Shown here in pieces: positions 50,118 through 63,235 of a DNA stretch of 64,000 nt. Made by a program: the position numbers and the translations under genes. The stretch comes from Apostichopus japonicus. Lineage: Eukaryota > Echinodermata > Holothuroidea > Aspidochirotida > Stichopodidae. The notes under the pieces are model-generated. The model was not told the DNA's origin and searched no databases. It saw only the letters and a list, made by a program, of their open reading frames with translations. The DNA lies in contig NC_092569.1 of NCBI RefSeq assembly GCF_037975245.1, forward strand, positions 29,846,168-29,910,167, given 5' to 3'. The number at the start of each line of letters is the position of its first letter. Positions within the stretch are counted from its first letter, which is position 1.

Positions 50118-51236
50118 CAGGTGACGGAAGATGGGATCAGAGCATTGACAGGGAGGACTGTCAATGGATGGGGGGAGTGGGGAGGGAGGGTCGGGGTGCA
50201 GGAGGGAGGGGGTGCTCTGCTACTTCCACTACCAGGAAGATTGGATGAGAGCTTTGACTGGGAGGACTGTCAATGGGTGGGGGAGGAGTGGGGAGGGAGG
50301 GGGTGCACTGCTACTTCCATTACCAAGTAATTGGTGAAGGAATCTATGGGATGAGAGCATTGACCGAGAGGACTATAAATGGGAAGAGGTGGGAATGGGG
50401 GGAGGGGGGGTCCAGTGCTTCTTCCATTACCAATTAATAGGTGAAGGAAGATGGGATGAGAGCATTGACCGGGAGGACTGTCAATGGGGGGAGGGGAGAA
50501 GGGGGGTGAGTGCTTCTTCCGTTACCAATTAATTGGTGAAGGAAGATGGGATGAGAGCATTGACCGGGAGGACTGTCAATGGGGGGAGGGGAGAAGGGGG
50601 GTGCACTGCTACTTCCATTACCAAGTAATTGGTGAAGGAATCTATGGGATGAGAGCATTGACCGAGAGGACTATAAATGGGAAGAGGTGGGAATGGGGGG
50701 AGGGGGGTGCAGTGCTTCTTCCGTTACCAATTAATAGGTGAAGGAAGATGGGATGAGAGCATTGACCGGGAGGACTGTCAATGGGGGGAGGGGAGAAGGG
50801 GGGTGAGTGCTTCTTCCGTTACCAATTAATTGGTGAAGGAAGATGGGATGAGAGCACTGACCGGGAGGACTGTCAATGGGGGGAGGGGAGAAGGGGGGTG
50901 AGTGCTTCTTCCGTTACCAATTAATTGGTGAAGGAAGATGGGATGAGAGCATTGACCGGGAGGTCTGTCAATGGCAGGGGGGGGGGAGAATGGGGGTGCA
51001 GTGCTTCTTCCGTTACCAATTAATAGGTAAAGGAAGATGGGATGCGAGCATTGACCGGGAGGACTGTCAATGGGGGGAGGGGAGAAGGGGGTGGGGGTGC
51101 AGTGTTTCTTCTGTTACCAAGTAATACTGTAGGTGAAATAAGAAAGATATGGGATGAGAGCATTGACCAGGAGGACTTTCGATGGGGGTAACTATGGGAG
51201 CAGGGGGGTGCAGTGATACTTCCGTTACCAATTAAT
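50118..51236. repeat. G-rich minisatellite, unit about 95 bp, 11 copies
   Basis: Units share GATGGGATGAGAGCATTGAC, GGGAGGACTGTCAATGGGGG and CTTCTTCCGTTACCAATTAA. Each copy carries several runs of three or more G close together on the plus strand, so G-quadruplexes are possible. Central copies are nearly identical. Open frames across it are artefacts. Confidence 0.95.
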
Positions 51237-53342
51237 AAACTAGGCAGAAAGTATCTATGATTCAAGACCGGTAATGAGTATATCAGTATATTCCCTGACA
51301 ATATCATAACTGTAATGCTGATATGCAGATCTATATCTCTGTCAAAAATTGAACATCGCAAGACATCATCAGAAGTTATATAATTGTCACAGATGTCTCC
51401 ATAACCGTAAACCTTACATTATATTGTGTATGTATAGAGCTCTCACTACAGGTACAAAACTAAAACACTTTATAATGTTACACTCCATGCATGTACTGTA
51501 ATTCACTGGACTATAGATCTGTTAAAGCTGTTGAAATAGAAAGTTTTTGTCAAAACTGAGTGGCTGAGGGTCAAACTTATTTTGTTAGTGTCTGTCTACT
51601 CTTGTTGTAGTGTCTATTTTATAAGGTAACATTGCTGACACTGCTTACAATCAGTGTGTAGTATCCATCATGGAGGATGTGAAGTTGTAAATCCTTTTGG
51701 TTAATTGTGTGCAGAAGTGTGACATCATAAACTCTACAGAGGAAGTGGCTTCACTTGTGGTAGATTCCATGTTTGTTTTTTTCTTTTTTCTTTTTTTTTT
51801 TGTTCATGGTGAGGTTGTTAAGCTTATAAGGAAGGATGCAGTTCAAGCCAATAGCCTACTCATAGTTCAACTGTGATAGAACCAGAGAAAGTCACTTTTT
51901 TTGTGCTTTTCATACCAACTTAAAGTTGGCTGTCAATGTCAACAATTATATGTCTTAGTCCCCAAAAGTCAGGGGTTAAATTAACATTCATTTTTGCATC
52001 ATTGCAATAACACTTTTCATTTTGTTTAAATATCATAAAACATTGAACATGTAGACAAAAATTGGAATTTCTACATGACAGTAATCACGCGAACACTTCA
52101 ACGACTTGTGTCCCTTTAACTGTTCAGTGTGCAGACAAGATTGTTCGGCAGGAACTTTCCAAAAACTCTTAACCAAACCAGCCAATATTACTGATCACCA
52201 TATGATTTCAATGTTGGATCAAGCATATTGTTGTTGAGCATTGTTTTTCCTTTATATAACATAAATTGTTATATTTATTTGTTAGAATGCAACATGCATT
52301 AATTTCACTCTAGTGCGTATTTTGAATCAGATAGCATCAAATGTTTACATCAAAATTAATATAAATATATAAATAAAAAGAAAAAAGCTATTTCAAAGGT
52401 CTTCATAATCTGTTGTATTGGCTAAAATGATTAAATGTGTCAGCAAGGCAAGGGAGGGGTTGGGGAGAGCATGGCAGTGAAATGGATAAATGCCATTCTT
52501 TGAAATCCTAGCATAATTGAGGCCAATACTGGTGACCATTTTTAGGGTACACATCATAGCGGTTACATGGGCTAGCACAGGAGGTACAGTACTGATTCAT
52601 TTGACAACACCTGTGACAACAACAGGAGTCTGAGCCAGTCGGAAGGGCAATGAACCAAATCTATTACTGACAGTACAATTAACAATCAATATCAGGGTCC
52701 CTAGTAGTTGTTATGACAAACAAGGGAGTGACTCATAGTGTACTACTGTACTTGTACATCAAAGAGAATATGGCACTTCACAAACAAGTGAGACTATATA
52801 TGCCCAGTAGTTTAACCACAAACTCCAATAACAGGGGGATTCCTTTAAAGCAATATATATAGGCAAACACACAATAACAATCTGAGAAAGTTTTCACTTT
52901 CATTGGTCTGGAAAGTCAAGGATGTAAAACATTCAAATAATCCTTAGAGCAGTTTACATTCATAACTTGGGAAAACTTAGTGTCACAGTTACAAACTGTA
53001 ATGAAAATGGAGTTTTGGCACGAAGCCAAAGAAGCAGGATTCTAGTAGCCAATCGGAGCCTCCGGAACCAACAGTTTCTGGCAAGAAGGATAACAAAGTT
53101 GTCGACCCGATTTCTTCACTTTAGTCACATGCAGTGACAGAAGCTACTGTTTGTTTTAATTGGGCTTTAATAATCTCTAGCAAATAGGATAGAACCCTGT
53201 CCTAACCCCAACTATCTGTCCTCTCGCTCCTCTCCCGATTCCATTGAACCTTCCCCGCTAAAATGTTGTCCTCAATCCCAATGCCTACCTACCCCATCCC
53301 TCTTCCCTCACTACCCCTCTGCTCCAAAATTCTCTACCCCTT

Positions 53343-53522
53343 CCCCACTTATTTTCATTTAGAGAAACCCATATGGGCTGACATGCACACAGCTATTTAA
53401 GTACACATTCCATGTCATAGGTCTGGTGAATTCTCTCCCCCCTCCCCACTTATTTTCCTTTAAAGAAATCCATATGGGCTGACATGCACACAGCTATTTA
53501 ACTATGTACATTTCATGTCATG
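53343..53522. repeat. Two-copy tandem repeat, period about 101 bp
   Basis: CATATGGGCTGACATGCACA followed by CAGCTATTTAA occurs twice, each preceded by CCCCACTTATTTTC and followed by CATGTCAT. Confidence 0.85.
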
Positions 53523-53909
53523 AATGACTAGTGAATTATAGTAAAATATTTACTACAGTTTTCAATTGATGAACATTGTCTGTACCTGTCCTACCTGTAG
53601 ATTCCTTTAAAGTTCAAATGGAGAAAACTTGATCAGGTTTGCAAAGAATTTTGTTTACTACCTCTGACTTGATGCAACAATACAACAATGCTCTCTGATA
53701 AATCTATATTTAGCTACCAATCTTTTTATCAAAATATGAACCGCAAGATCTGTTACTTCAAAACATCCTCTTACTGCAGCATGGAAAAACACTTCTAGCT
53801 GAACCATGTATCCATGCACAGACAACAACAACAAGATCCCCATTGGCTGTACAGTAGCCAATCAGAAAGATTTATGTTGAGACATTTCCTATATTGTATT
53901 CTAATAAAA

Positions 53910-54640
53910 TTCAATGTATCTAGTTAACTACTCCCCCCTTCCCTCATCCATCAACCAGGAGTCAATTGAACAAGATGAATTAATTATAAACATACCTCAT
54001 ATCGTCAATGCCCGATGGAACTCAATGTGATCTAAATAACCACTCCCCTTTCTCACATCCATCAACCAGGAGTCAATTGAACAAGATGAATTAATTATAC
54101 AAACTCTCATATCATCTATGCTCCAATGAAACTCAATGTGATCTAAATAACCACTCCCCTTCCCTCATCCATCAACCAGGAGTCAATTGCACAAGATGAA
54201 TTAATTATAAACATGTTTATGTCATATCATCAATGCCCAATGGAACTCAATGTATCTAGTTAACCACTCCCCCTTCCCTCATCCATCAAACAGGAGTCAA
54301 TTGCACAAGATGAATTAACTACTGTACATACCTCATATCATCAATGCCCAATGGAACTCAATGTGATCTAAATAACCACTCCCCCTTCCCTCATTCATCA
54401 ACCAGGAGTCAATTGAACAAGATGAATTAATTATAAACAAGGTCTCATATCATCTATGCTCCAAAGGAACTCAATGTATCTAGAATTTAAGATACCCTCC
54501 TCCTCCCCCTTCCCTCATTCATCAACCATGGAGTCAATTGCACAAGATGAATTAATTATATATACCTTATATCATCTATGCTCCAAAGGGACCCAATGTA
54601 TCTAGCTACCCTCCTCCTCCCCCTTCCCTCATCCATCTCC
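53910..54640. repeat. Minisatellite, unit about 110-118 bp, six copies and a part
   Basis: Units share CCATCAACCAGGAGTCAATT, ACAAGATGAATTAATTATA and GGAACTCAATGTATCTAG, and start with a CTCCCCCTTCCCTC block. Confidence 0.9.
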
Positions 54641-57600
54641 ATTAATAGTAAATTTAACAGTTCTTCTTTTTAATGTACCATCTATCCAACAGTCATGTAG
54701 TGTGACTAGATATAATACAGGTCTATTGAGCTTGAATAGTATCCACAGAGGTAAACTGCACATTGACCAAACATGGTGTGCACATAATTGACATTTTTAA
54801 TTACATATCCAATTAATTTAAATACAGAATTAACTTAACTAACAAACTTTGAATTTTAACAATTATAACAAATAGCCCACTACTTTTTTACTTGGTCTAA
54901 TGGCTATTATTCATGCATGCTGACATTGATTTTGACAATGTTTCTGTAAACTTGGCTTGATATGAGATCTACAATTTCATGTGCATATTTACTAACTTGA
55001 TGCTCTTTGTAGTTTTGATGTGAATTTATAGTTATACACTTGAAAATTTGAACCTCAATTTAGGTACAGTACCAAGAAATCACAGTTGACAACCTTTCTT
55101 CCAAGAACTTAAACCAATTCCAAAAACACACCTGCTGTTTAATAACCCATGTTTAAGAGAAACAATGTACTGATAACCTCCCCCCCCCCCCACAGTACCA
55201 CATTCACTGTCTCCTACAACAACAAAGATCAGCTTGGGTGGGTTATATAATTTATGGCTTAGAAATTGTGGAAATTTTAAAAGGAGGCAGAAAAAACCTG
55301 ACAATGGGCCCACATAGATGAACAGTACATCATGCGTAATCACAATAAGGCCACCATGTACTGTACATGTATACAAATTATTGACAAAATATTACACATT
55401 GTCTAACATTGCTGAAAAAGGGATTAAGGGGGTGTGGTGGGGTGGGGTGGGGGTGGGTGGGTGGGAGTGGGGGAAGAGTTGGAATTTGGTGATCCGTATC
55501 TCCTTCCCAATAACAGCAGAGGAGAAAATTTTTGAAAAAAATTTCAGTCCCCATACAGGTAATAATCCATTAAATTCATTGCTGATACCATGACCATAAA
55601 ATATTAAAATTGGAGCACAGAACTACACATTGTTTATGCAATCCCAGTGGTAGCACTTGCATGACACTTCCACAGTACAACATCACTTCTCACCTTTGTC
55701 TCTTCAAAGTTTTGACAGGCACCCTACATGAGTTATAGTCATTTGTTGGACATAAAATCCCTGTCATATGTTTTATGCTTCTTCAACAATTATTTAAAGT
55801 ATTTATTACAATTTGACAAAATTGATTGACGTAATTCTCACCGACTGGAATATAAAACATACTTTAAATTTTTTCCTCAATTTCTTTTGTTTTCACACTA
55901 ATTATTCACAGTGTCCCTTTAATTTGATACATCTGAAACCAGCTGGACTTCCCTTGATAGTCTTCTTCAGTTCTGTTTTCAGTTATTATTATCCTACAGA
56001 TCAGACCCCAACAACTGTACATGTGTCCATAACACAACATTTCTTCAAGATGAATCATACCGATACTGTCAAAAAAATAACAATAGTTCTATAGAACAGT
56101 CTACCGTACAAACCTCAGGAAAGGAAGCTCCTGCCAGTGAATTGTATTTTTCTGATAAACCCTTGAGAAGTACAGACAAAAGTGTTATCGAAGTTGAAAA
56201 ACAAGTGAGCAAAGAAACCAGTCTAAGTCAATTAATAATCCCAACCTTTCAAAATCTTCCAACGGCCTTTGGGGGGGGGGGGGGGGGTGGTAGAGGGAGG
56301 GAGTGTTTTCCTTACAGGAAGTTATTGACATCACTTCTTTATGGTTTTATATAATCTTTCTTTTGGAAATAGCATTAAAAAGCTGATATCAAAATATAAT
56401 TGTGTCCTGTAACCGTATTAGGAAACTTTAAACTTTAAGTTTATCTTACATATAGTTACTGTATCAACAATCCGAGCATTCGTCATTGGTTGAAACAGAG
56501 CTATAATCGACAAAATTCTTATTTCCTAGGAATAGCTTGGATGGTGAAAGAACTTCCACGACAAAACTTTGGGCAACTTTTTAGCAGAGTTCTGTGGGAT
56601 GTCATTAAGATAATGATCAGGCAACCGATGGACTGCTGGACAGTTTAGTTGCCAAAGCATCAGCATGAGCTAGCTATTGCAACTGAGACTGTATACCAAC
56701 CAAAGCTATCCAATGTTTCACCGAATATTTCAAGTTCTATCGTACCATAAACTTTATTGGCAGGTAATTCACATCAACAGCCCAAATTGATTGCTCTCCT
56801 GACTGTGACAACTATCTTCGAGTGATACCTCAAATAGTTCTAGGAAAATTCCTTTCATGTGTAATTAAAGTTTCCTTTCCTAACAAGTTCAAGTCAAATA
56901 AACAAACTTCCTTTGGGGTTTTCTTCAAACAAACTGTTTGATTGCTTGTACACACGTTCTCAGTCAATGGATGAGTTACTGTACATGCACTATGTACAGA
57001 AGTTACACGTTACTAAAATTAAACACTCTGGATTAGACAACAATTTGACGATAATTGCATTTTATTATGGGTTGCTGCATTAATTTATTACCTGAATATA
57101 TCTGTGTTTTTTTTTTACTTAACGTACTGCTTCAATTAAAAGCATTATTCGATCCAATAAGTTTACTGTATAGAAGGTACACTTAAAACAATAGAGATTT
57201 ATGTACAAAATAAAATGTCTAAACTTGAACGATATTTTTCAACTATAAGCAGATCCTAACTTTTAAAATTCATTCCTGAATAACAACTGAAAATGATTCA
57301 CCATTTTTACAATTGACCTTACCCTCATCCAGCAACACTGAACATTGTTCATTCAGTCAATAGTGAATTGATATGTTTAATGTAGCAAACTGCCTGTGAT
57401 GTCTTTTGTACAAACTGCTTTCTCTTTAAACCTTTTAAAAGACTATAACTGCTAAGTTGAGGTATACCACATGATCTGATTCATAACCCGATACAATCAA
57501 TAATCCCTCTAAACTCTACCAACCACAGGAAAAAAAAGGTTAAACATGGGTGATGGGGTTTCTGAACCACAGAGATATAGGGTCCATTAATGGGACCAAT

Positions 57601-59653
57601 GAACCTTTTCCCTATCCTAACAGACAAAGAAAGTTGTCCTATCATATATGACTGTTGGCATCATTACAAGGTTACAGAGAAATTTAAAGTCTTTGTTATA
57701 GATGGGTTATTCAAGGAATACACAATCACATGATTTGACTGGTTGGCCGAAATAACAAAGAGGAATTCTTCATACTGCCAGTATAACAAATCACAAGAAT
57801 GAGTTTGCTAACATGGTACAAAGCAAACTGTAAACTTGGAGTTTTGTGTGTTCTTTGAAGCAATTAATCCACCACTGTTACACATACTGTGTGTACGGTC
57901 TCTGTACACAGGTTGAAATTCTTTGTCTATTGTCCGATAAACAAATCCCACGGCCATTGACACTTATTTAGTAAACTTACTGCAGTTCCCCAATTTACAC
58001 AGTTTACAAGAGTTCTAGCTACAACCTAGAGTACTTTAGTGGAACATGTTTTAAAGTTACTGAAGGGTGACATACATAAATTTAAGTAATTTTCATGGCA
58101 GTTTAACTTAGGCATTCACATAAATGAGAAGATTGAGGCACTGGGTTCTGCATTCATCGTTATTATATATACTATACATAGTAACATGTATCATCAAACT
58201 ATAAAGATATCCCAGTGACAGACAATGTAACATTTAAAAGGAAGAGAAATATATACAGTCTACCCAACTGGTTGAGCCAGGCTATCAATTACCCATCTCA
58301 AGATCTTGTTCCTAATCGTTGCTGTAATGTCAATTCCTACAACATTGGGATCAAAATAAGGTCAGCTACAAATGTAAGTTCAACCAGCATCAAGCTTACC
58401 AGACAAGTCAGCTGTAATCCTTCTGGTATATTGTAGAAGTTATTTACCAGTTGTTAAATGTACTTGGATTCTGAGTGTTTTGAAAATATAACATAAAGCA
58501 CAAGATTATATGGTACACATACTCACTCACACTGAAACCATACATACTCATGCATATTAGTACTCACACCAGGGTACATTCTACTTGTACTCCTAAGTTC
58601 TGTACTCACTGCTGTTGTACTTACTAAGTCTTCAAGTCTACTCAGACAATCTTTGCTTTCACTGATACCTAGTGACATATATATATATCTATCTATTCTA
58701 CTGATCATAGAATTTGGCATTTGGCATGCTTTCTGAGAGTGAAACTTGTAAACCTTGTATATTCCCCAAGATGGAACAGCTGAATTGACCTATATAGATA
58801 GAAGGTCACTTGGGAGACACTTTATGACCTAACCAATGACCCTACTGGTCCCATGTGACCTGTAGTTCTTTCATTATTGGTGCAATAATTGCCTCCTTTG
58901 GCTGTTATTTTTATTAATTTTCTTTTTATTGGAGGAAAAAATTAATTTGAGCTTCATAACTTGTCACAATGGTTACTGTTGTTGTTATGTAAATTGTAGT
59001 TCACTTTCCACTACAATGGACATACCAGTCCCCAAATCACAACTGTCAAGTTGAATCAAGGAAGGTTAAATAGAAATGGAACACTAGTTTTGAATTGGGA
59101 ATTCACTCCCAATCTGTATGGCTTGCATTGGTTTCAGAATATTACAATTACATGACATAAATTGATATAACAACTTTCAGTTTAGCAGTTTGCATTCCAT
59201 TATTTGAGAGTATCTTGATCAGAGAAGCAGCTCTAGGACATTGTACACATGTATGTATGAATTACTACAAGTGGTAGCTTGACCTATACTGTCAGCAACT
59301 CTGATGCCCTGACCACACCACAATGTTGAGGTGCCAAAAGGAGAGGATTGACTTCCTCTTAGTGCTTATGCAAGGTGCTAAAGTTTTATTATTGGCTCTG
59401 TTTTAAGGGCCCTTTTGGTCATGGATCATTACACCTGTAGGTATAATAAATGCCCCAGTCAGCCTGTGTTGGATAAATATAACTTTTCAAACAGTTCTTT
59501 TATAATCTGACAACTTACCTGTTCCAACTACAAACTCCTCAGTCCTTCTTTGTTAACCTGCTTGATATATTAAAGGGATATATTCCCCTGGCAGACAATA
59601 TCAATCTACATTTAAGAGAAACATTCTTAATTGTTCCTTGAAAGCAAATAAGG

Positions 59654-59777
59654 TTGGTTGTATATATACGTTGGTTGTATGTATGTTGGTTGTATGTATA
59701 TATACTGCATGACACAAAATAAACTGCATGACACAAAATATACTGCATGACACAAAATATACTGCATGACAACAAAA
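59654..59777. repeat. Two adjoining short tandem repeats
   Basis: GTTGGTTGTATGTAT-type units (59654-59704) run into four copies of a 19-bp unit, CTGCATGACACAAAATATA (59705-59777). Confidence 0.85.
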
Positions 59778-60944
59778 TTCTATCAGGATGTGGTTTTGAC
59801 CTAAAGATGTAGAAAATTTAAACAATGAAATTCAGCCATTAATATACATCCCTTAACAAACAAAATTTGCAAAACAATCGGAAACTTTGAATACATGGTA
59901 CATCCTTATTTCAGGTCTTCAAAATTCTGCATTTATAGCTCTGATCTTCTGTTTCCATTCCTGCAAAGCCCTTAGTCCAAGATGCAGACAATGTTAAGGT
60001 CAAAGGATCACTAAAAATTGTCCGAGACCAAAACCTTTTACCTCCCTCCAAATATGCTTTTGACTTGCTTTATACTCGGGGCAAAATATTTTATGTTAGG
60101 GGTGCTGCTAATTCAGGTTTCTACTCTTCCCTTTCCTGGATCATGGAGGTTTCTGTTCTTTACCTCCATGCCTGGATCTAGATGATCCATCACAGACCAT
60201 ATAGAGACAAAACCTTTAAAGAATAACTTCCTACATCTGGCAATAATTTCCACCACAAAGACACTGTGGATTAGTTGAGGAACGAGAGATCTTCAGGTTT
60301 TCAGTATATTGTAGAGACAAAATGGCTATATCAGCTATGTACATGATGTGTGAATGGATTGTTGTTCTGTTTTTGTACTGTTTTAATTCAATGCATACTT
60401 GCAGAGGTGGTTAAGGCCTCCTTGCAAGAAAGACACTAACAATGATACGAATCAAACAAGTCTTATTTTGGAAAGTTTAACATGCCTTTCTATCTGTGAT
60501 AAATGCATGATACAGATAAATAACTACCTTTAACAGTCGTTTATGTGTTGATAGCAAGTTCTTACTATCTAGTAGGCTATAGTTGATTACTCCTTTATCT
60601 GCTAAGTAACGAACTGTAAGAAATGACTACGTACATGTATGCTTCCCCCTGTGAATGCTGATGGAATTACCACTCCATTAAAGAGTCATGACTCCTGTAC
60701 GGGCCTCGAGAACTCCACTCCAAACTTGGCCCCAGTGGCCAAGGTACCATTTTTCTGAACAGCAACAGATTCATTTCAGTAAATAAGGTTAGAACGCTTC
60801 TTGCATTCTTCTTCTGTACCGATTGGACTGCACAAATTATTAAACTCAAGAATTGGTAAATCTGAGAAAAATTTGATTGAACAAATTATTTACTGTAACT
60901 AAATTTTGGTATAAATCCGAAAGGATCGGCAAGTACCATTCAGC

Positions 60945-61260
60945 ACAAGGGCGTAGGAACCGGGGAGCCAGCCCCCCCAGTGAAAAATATGGAGGGGCGG
61001 AAGTATCATTCCGCCCCCCGCTTCGCAAGTCAGAAAACCCCTTTTTCATTTCCAAATGAGTAAAAAATCTCATTTGGAACACCAAATTGCATCTAAGGCC
61101 AGGTGAAAATGCAAAATTATATACAAAATGGAGTGGGTGGGTTAAAGTGTGCTATATTGCACCAAATTGCATCTGAGGCCACCTGGAAATGCAAAAAAAT
61201 TCCAAAGGCGAGGGGGACACCCCCTCCCCTTAGACCCCTCCCCCAGGCCGGCCATCAGTC
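60945..61260. mobile_element. Degenerate interspersed repeat
   Basis: GGGCGTAGGAACCGGGGAGC leads into a patch with two related words (CCAAATTGCATCTAAGGCCA and CCAAATTGCATCTGAGGCCA) and a C-rich end (GACACCCCCTCCCCTTAGAC). Composition and layout differ sharply from the AT-rich flanks. From memory, similar C-rich repeats are common in marine invertebrate genomes; the family is not assigned. Confidence 0.45.
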
Positions 61261-62984
61261 TGATTCAGCATACAGTGAGGAGCATATATATATGGTAGGA
61301 CCTTTGTGCAAAAAAACATGATGTACCTTACATATTAAAATATGAATACATAGTTCTAATCACTGGAAATATGGTGACCACGCTGAAGCTCCATGCATCC
61401 AATGATGACCTAATACAGACCTCCCACACACTAATCTCTGACTACTAACTTCCTTACCCCTGATGTTTATACCACTACCAACTGATTCTCACTTAGGAAG
61501 AAAAACAAAAGTAATTCCCTCCCAATAAGTCGATAATATAGAGATATTATAGCTCTGGGCTCTGTGTAATAAATTTTCATTGTAGGAGGTATATATTCCC
61601 TATGAGGTAGATAGGCTGATCTACAGAAAACTTCTCAGTCAACCAAAAAAACAACAAGAAAACAAAAAACATTTCTAGCAGAACTATATATACTACAGTA
61701 CTTACAAATAGTAAGTCACAGAATAGAATGGGTGCAAATGTATATCATCAAGTGACAAGCTTAAAGGTCAAAATTCTTAAACTGTTTTTATTACAACCTT
61801 CAAGGAAATTGTCCTCACTTAGACATTCAGTCATCTTGTGTGTTCCTTAAAAATGTCTGAGAACAATTTAGAGGAAAATACTTTTGAAAATTTCTGGCAA
61901 TTATAGCACGTTATAATTTGGGGCCTACTGACTACCTTTAAAAGTTAGGGTATTTACGAATGACGATACTTAGTGCTTACTCTACCTGTCTAATATACAA
62001 GAACTTGTAACATTCTAGCACTACCCCCTTAATAACCCCCTCTAAGGTCACTGTGCTCTGTCTTCCAAATCTACAATTCAGAAGCCTAGATAGATGTACA
62101 GACGTGTCTCTCAGCAGAATTTTCGACCATCCTTTCACGCCTGGTTTTTCGGTCTTTGTGGACATTCTTTAAGTCAGAAGGAAGTTTGCTTCATCCAATT
62201 TCACTTACTACATTCAATGAAGGGGAGTTACCTTTGGAAATTTGCCAAGAGCTACCAACATCAGAATCCCCTTACATCTATCTCTTTGTGTTCACCATGC
62301 TCATTAACCTGTCTGTATTCTGTGCGTGTTTTTGTCCCGTTTGTTACTGTTACTTGTCATTTACACTTTGAAGAAAATCCTACCAGGATCGAAACGTCAG
62401 GCCAACTTGCTAAATACACATTCTCCTACACAGGCTCTCTAGTAGATAAGCAGTTTTATTTTATTATGTTAACATCAGAAGATGGATCATAATTAATTTT
62501 CTTTTCTTATCCTCTATAACGTGTACTAAAAAAATAACTAGAATTCATTCCAAGCTGCTCAAGGGGAGGTGCTAGAGGCAACCTTCGTCTCGTCAGGGTC
62601 GGAACCCGGTCTCCATCTAATTTCCAGCTTCTTCCTAATGAGCAATAACTTTGACAGATATTAAATTGGTTCATCTTCTACCCTTCGTCCTAGTCTGAAG
62701 ATATCTAACTATTATTTGTCTTTATACATTCTCCCATCCATTTCTCCCTCTACAGTACACATCCCTCTTCATCATTCTCTCTTGCTCTCTCTCTTCTTCC
62801 ATCTTCCTTGATATTTTGAAACATCATACAGTCACAAATCTATCAATGGTAAAGTACGTCCATGTTTGTCCTTATTTTAACAATGCCACATATTGGCATG
62901 AAATCTTCATCTTCTTGACTCTATCCCATTTCACAATTTACCAAACCACCTCCTCCTGTACCATACCACTGGAAGATCTACAGT

Positions 62985-63235
62985 GGCGGAGCGTCCATAC
63001 AGTCAGAGGGGGCGGATGCCCCCCCTGATGGACTCAAATGGACTGCTGGCGCCCTTTTCAGCTTTTTACCTCTTTTTACTTATTCGCGATTATTGACTTT
63101 CTTATTGCGCTCTCAAATACCTATTGACATTTTTCACATTTTGTTGGTGTAATTTTCTGACAAAATGGCAGTGACACCTATCTATTCTTCGTTTATCTGC
63201 AAATTAGCAAGGCCCGGAAAGGGTCATTTCTGGTG
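62985..63235. mobile_element. Possible hAT-type terminus or interspersed repeat
   Basis: CAGTGGCGGAGCGTCC at about 62990 looks like a hAT inverted end, followed by GGGGGCGGATGCCCCCC and a T-rich body. The opposite end is not found before 64000, so it is truncated or runs out of the window. Confidence 0.35.

Noticed and set aside
50484-51124. Frames of 82-85 codons with repeated peptide blocks
   Set aside because: They follow the 95-bp G-rich array and change frame between units.
62094-62492. 132-codon plus frame near the right end
   Set aside because: No domain recognised and overlapping frames are equally open; at most a decayed retroelement.
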